A stretch of DNA of 64,000 bases. Source: CAZCZZ01 sp964503335. Its GTDB lineage: Bacteria; Verrucomicrobiota; Kiritimatiellia; CAIVKH01. Position 1 is the first letter of the stretch. Each line of letters opens with the position of its first letter. Positions 62,182 to 64,000 of this stretch are shown piece by piece. The DNA lies in the NCBI GenBank assembly GCA_964503335.1, contig CAZCZZ010000002.1, positions 1 to 64,000 on the forward strand. Direction: 5' to 3'. A model generated the notes under the pieces. That model saw only the letters and a program-made list of their open reading frames with translations. It did no database searches and was not told the DNA's origin. The position numbers and the translations under genes are program-made.

Positions 62182-64000
62182 TTACGTCGTCTTCGCGGCG
62201 GCGTCCATGTCCGCCAGGGCAGCCTTGCGGCTCAAGCGAACCTTGCCGTTGTCATCGACGTTGATGACCTTGACCCACATCTGGTCGCCCATCTTGCAGA
62301 TGTCATCGACGCTACGGACGCGGAAGTCGGCCATCTCGCTAATGTGAACCAGACCTTCGCGGCTGGGCATGAACTCGACAAACGCGCCGAATTCCTTGAT
62401 GCCGGTGACCGTGCCCTGATAGATCTTGCCGATCTCGGGCTCGGCGCAGATGCCCATGACCTGGGCCACGGCCGCTTCCATCGCCTTCGCGTCGGTCGCG
62501 TACACATTGACGTAGCCCGTGTCGTCGATATCGATCTGCGTGCCCGTCGTCTCCGTGATGCGGCGGATGTTCTTGCCGCCGGGTCCGATGAGGGCACCGA
62601 TCTTCTCGGGGTTGATCTTGAGCTTCGTGATCCGGGGCGCATAGGCCGACATTTCGGCGCGCGGCTCGGCGATGATGCCCTGCATGACGTCAAGAATCTG
62701 CATGCGGGCCTTGCGAGTGTGCTCGAAAGCGCCTTCCACCAGGTTCCACGGCAGGCCGCGGATCTTGAGGTCGACTTGGAAGCCTGTGATGCCGTCGCGT
62801 GTTCCGGCGACCTTGAAATCCATGTCGCCGCAATGATCTTCGGCGCCGAGGATGTCCGTCACCAACACAGCCTTGTTGTCGCCCGTGAAGAGGCCTGCGG
62901 AGATGCCTGCCACCGGCTTCGAGATCGGAACACCTGCATCCATCAGTGCGAGGGTGCCAGCGCAAACCGAGGCCATCGAGGTGGAGCCATTGGAGCCCAT
63001 GATTTCGGAGACGACGCGGATGCTGTACGGGTAATCCTTCGGGATGACCGGGAGGATCGAGCGCTCGGCAAGGTTGCCGTGACCGATTTCGCGGCGACCC
63101 GTGGCGCCAAGGCGTCCCACTTCACCCACGCTGTAGGGCGGGAAGTTGTAGTGGAGAAGGAACTTCTTCTCGACCGGACCGCCTGCGATCGCGTCGAGCT
63201 CCTGCGCGTCACCTGACGTGCCGAGCGTAACGATCGAAAGAGCCTGCGTTTCGCCGCGGTTGAAAATGGCCGAACCGTGGACGCGGGGAAGGACGCCAAC
63301 CGAGCCCGAGAGGGGGCGTACAGCGTCCGTGGCGCGACCGCCGATGCGGTACCCTTCGTCGAGCACGAGCTTGCGCGTGACTTCAATCTCGAGCGCGTCG
63401 AAGAGCTGGAAATACTGCTCGCCGGTCATTTCAGGGAAATGGGTCTGAAGCTGAGCCTTGAGGCTTTCCTTCAATTCGGAAACCTTGTTCTGGCGCTCCA
63501 GCTTGCCGGAGATGTGAAGGGCGTCGGCGAAGGCCTTGCCGCCGAGCTCACGCGCCTTGTTCAGGAGCGTGTGATCGACTTCGAGGTCCTTGGCGACTTT
63601 GGGAGGAAGTCCCAGGCGCTTGCGGAGTTCGAGCTGGGCGTCGAGCAGCGGGATGATCGCGTCATGCGCGGCGCGCATCGCGGCAATCATGTCCTTTTCG
63701 CTGATCTCGTTCGCATTGCCCTCGATCATGATCGGGCATTCGCGGTTTCCGGCGTACACGAGGTTCAGGTCGCTCTGGGCGAGTTCGGAATGTGTGGGAT
63801 TGAGGACGAACTGTCCGTTGACGCGGCCGACGCGCACGGCGGCGATCGGTCCGAAGAACGGGATTTCCGAAAGCATCAGGGCTGCGCTTGTGGCGTTGAT
63901 GCTGAGAATATCGGGCTCATTTTCGCCGTCGGCGACCATGAGCATGTTGTTGACCTGCACGTCGTTGCGATAGCCGTCGGGGAAGAACGGGCGGATTGGG
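62182..64000 (-). CDS. pnp: Polynucleotide phosphorylase, N-terminus outside window
   Basis: The frame is open to the right edge and reads PIRPFFPDGYRNDVQV, an internal PNPase motif, so the first part of the gene lies beyond the window; 605 residues are visible. Present are the alpha-helical linker, the second RNase PH domain with DILGAEDHCGDMDFKVAGT-type residues (DHCGDMDFK) that bind phosphate and metal, the KH domain with GXXG as GPGG (KIGALIGPGGKNIRRI), and the S1 domain (GTVTGIKEFGAFVEF). PNPase degrades RNA 3' to 5' using phosphate and is part of the degradosome. Confidence 0.95.
   Translation of the reverse strand, partial: PIRPFFPDGYRNDVQVNNMLMVADGENEPDILSINATSAALMLSEIPFFGPIAAVRVGRVNGQFVLNPTHSELAQSDLNLVYAGNRECPIMIEGNANEISEKDMIAAMRAAHDAIIPLLDAQLELRKRLGLPPKVAKDLEVDHTLLNKARELGGKAFADALHISGKLERQNKVSELKESLKAQLQTHFPEMTGEQYFQLFDALEIEVTRKLVLDEGYRIGGRATDAVRPLSGSVGVLPRVHGSAIFNRGETQALSIVTLGTSGDAQELDAIAGGPVEKKFLLHYNFPPYSVGEVGRLGATGRREIGHGNLAERSILPVIPKDYPYSIRVVSEIMGSNGSTSMASVCAGTLALMDAGVPISKPVAGISAGLFTGDNKAVLVTDILGAEDHCGDMDFKVAGTRDGITGFQVDLKIRGLPWNLVEGAFEHTRKARMQILDVMQGIIAEPRAEMSAYAPRITKLKINPEKIGALIGPGGKNIRRITETTGTQIDIDDTGYVNVYATDAKAMEAAVAQVMGICAEPEIGKIYQGTVTGIKEFGAFVEFMPSREGLVHISEMADFRVRSVDDICKMGDQMWVKVINVDDNGKVRLSRKAALADMDAAAKTT

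Overview
The window looks like a bacterial chromosome from the PVC superphylum, most probably Kiritimatiellota or a relative. This is inferred from the very large secreted glycosidases with thrombospondin-type-3 calcium repeats and a C-terminal module ending YRVxVxLP, a style I associate with Verrucomicrobiota and Kiritimatiellota, and from the GC-rich coding DNA. No 16S rRNA is present, so the taxonomy is an inference.

Left half (1 to about 31,800) is an accessory island. It opens with the 3' part of an anti-phage locus that resembles MADS, the methylation-associated defence system: a type I-like N6-adenine methylase (cut by the window edge), a specificity subunit, a NERD/double-kinase/NTPase protein, a zinc-cysteine protein and a 1,830-residue protein with a nuclease-like site and a HerA-type ATPase. 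Next comes a co-oriented cassette (15,070-21,601) built around an archaeal/eukaryotic-style Orc1/Cdc6 AAA+ ATPase, a membrane coiled-coil protein, two zinc-binding proteins, a HerA-like ATPase fused to a nuclease-like domain and two tiny membrane proteins. I do not recognise this combination as a described system. On the opposite strand is a two-gene operon of a 2,090-residue NACHT (STAND) NTPase and a TPR protein. Three short element-like genes follow, ending in an excisionase-like gene.

The island's right edge is at tRNA-Arg(CCU). An intact tRNA-Arg(CCU) gene interrupted in its anticodon loop by a 213-nt group I intron lies at 31,294-31,583. A second, intron-less, 5'-half copy lies at 31,789-31,827, with short direct and inverted repeats between them that could be integrase arm sites. 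I read this as an attachment junction.

Right half (about 31,830 to 64,000) is chromosomal backbone: a VapBC pair, two membrane glycosyltransferase-like proteins, DciA, an RlmI-like methyltransferase, a stand-alone CBM20 protein, a degenerate HAD protein, MazG, two divergently transcribed paralogous GH13 amylases, an AraC regulator, a RelE/AbrB-like toxin-antitoxin pair, Upp, a giant GH13-GH57 fusion amylase, endonuclease III and polynucleotide phosphorylase (cut by the right edge). The CBM20 protein, the three amylases and the AraC regulator suggest an extracellular alpha-glucan degradation locus. Several long inverted-repeat elements sit between genes, and two copies of one family flank the RelE/AbrB pair in opposite orientation.
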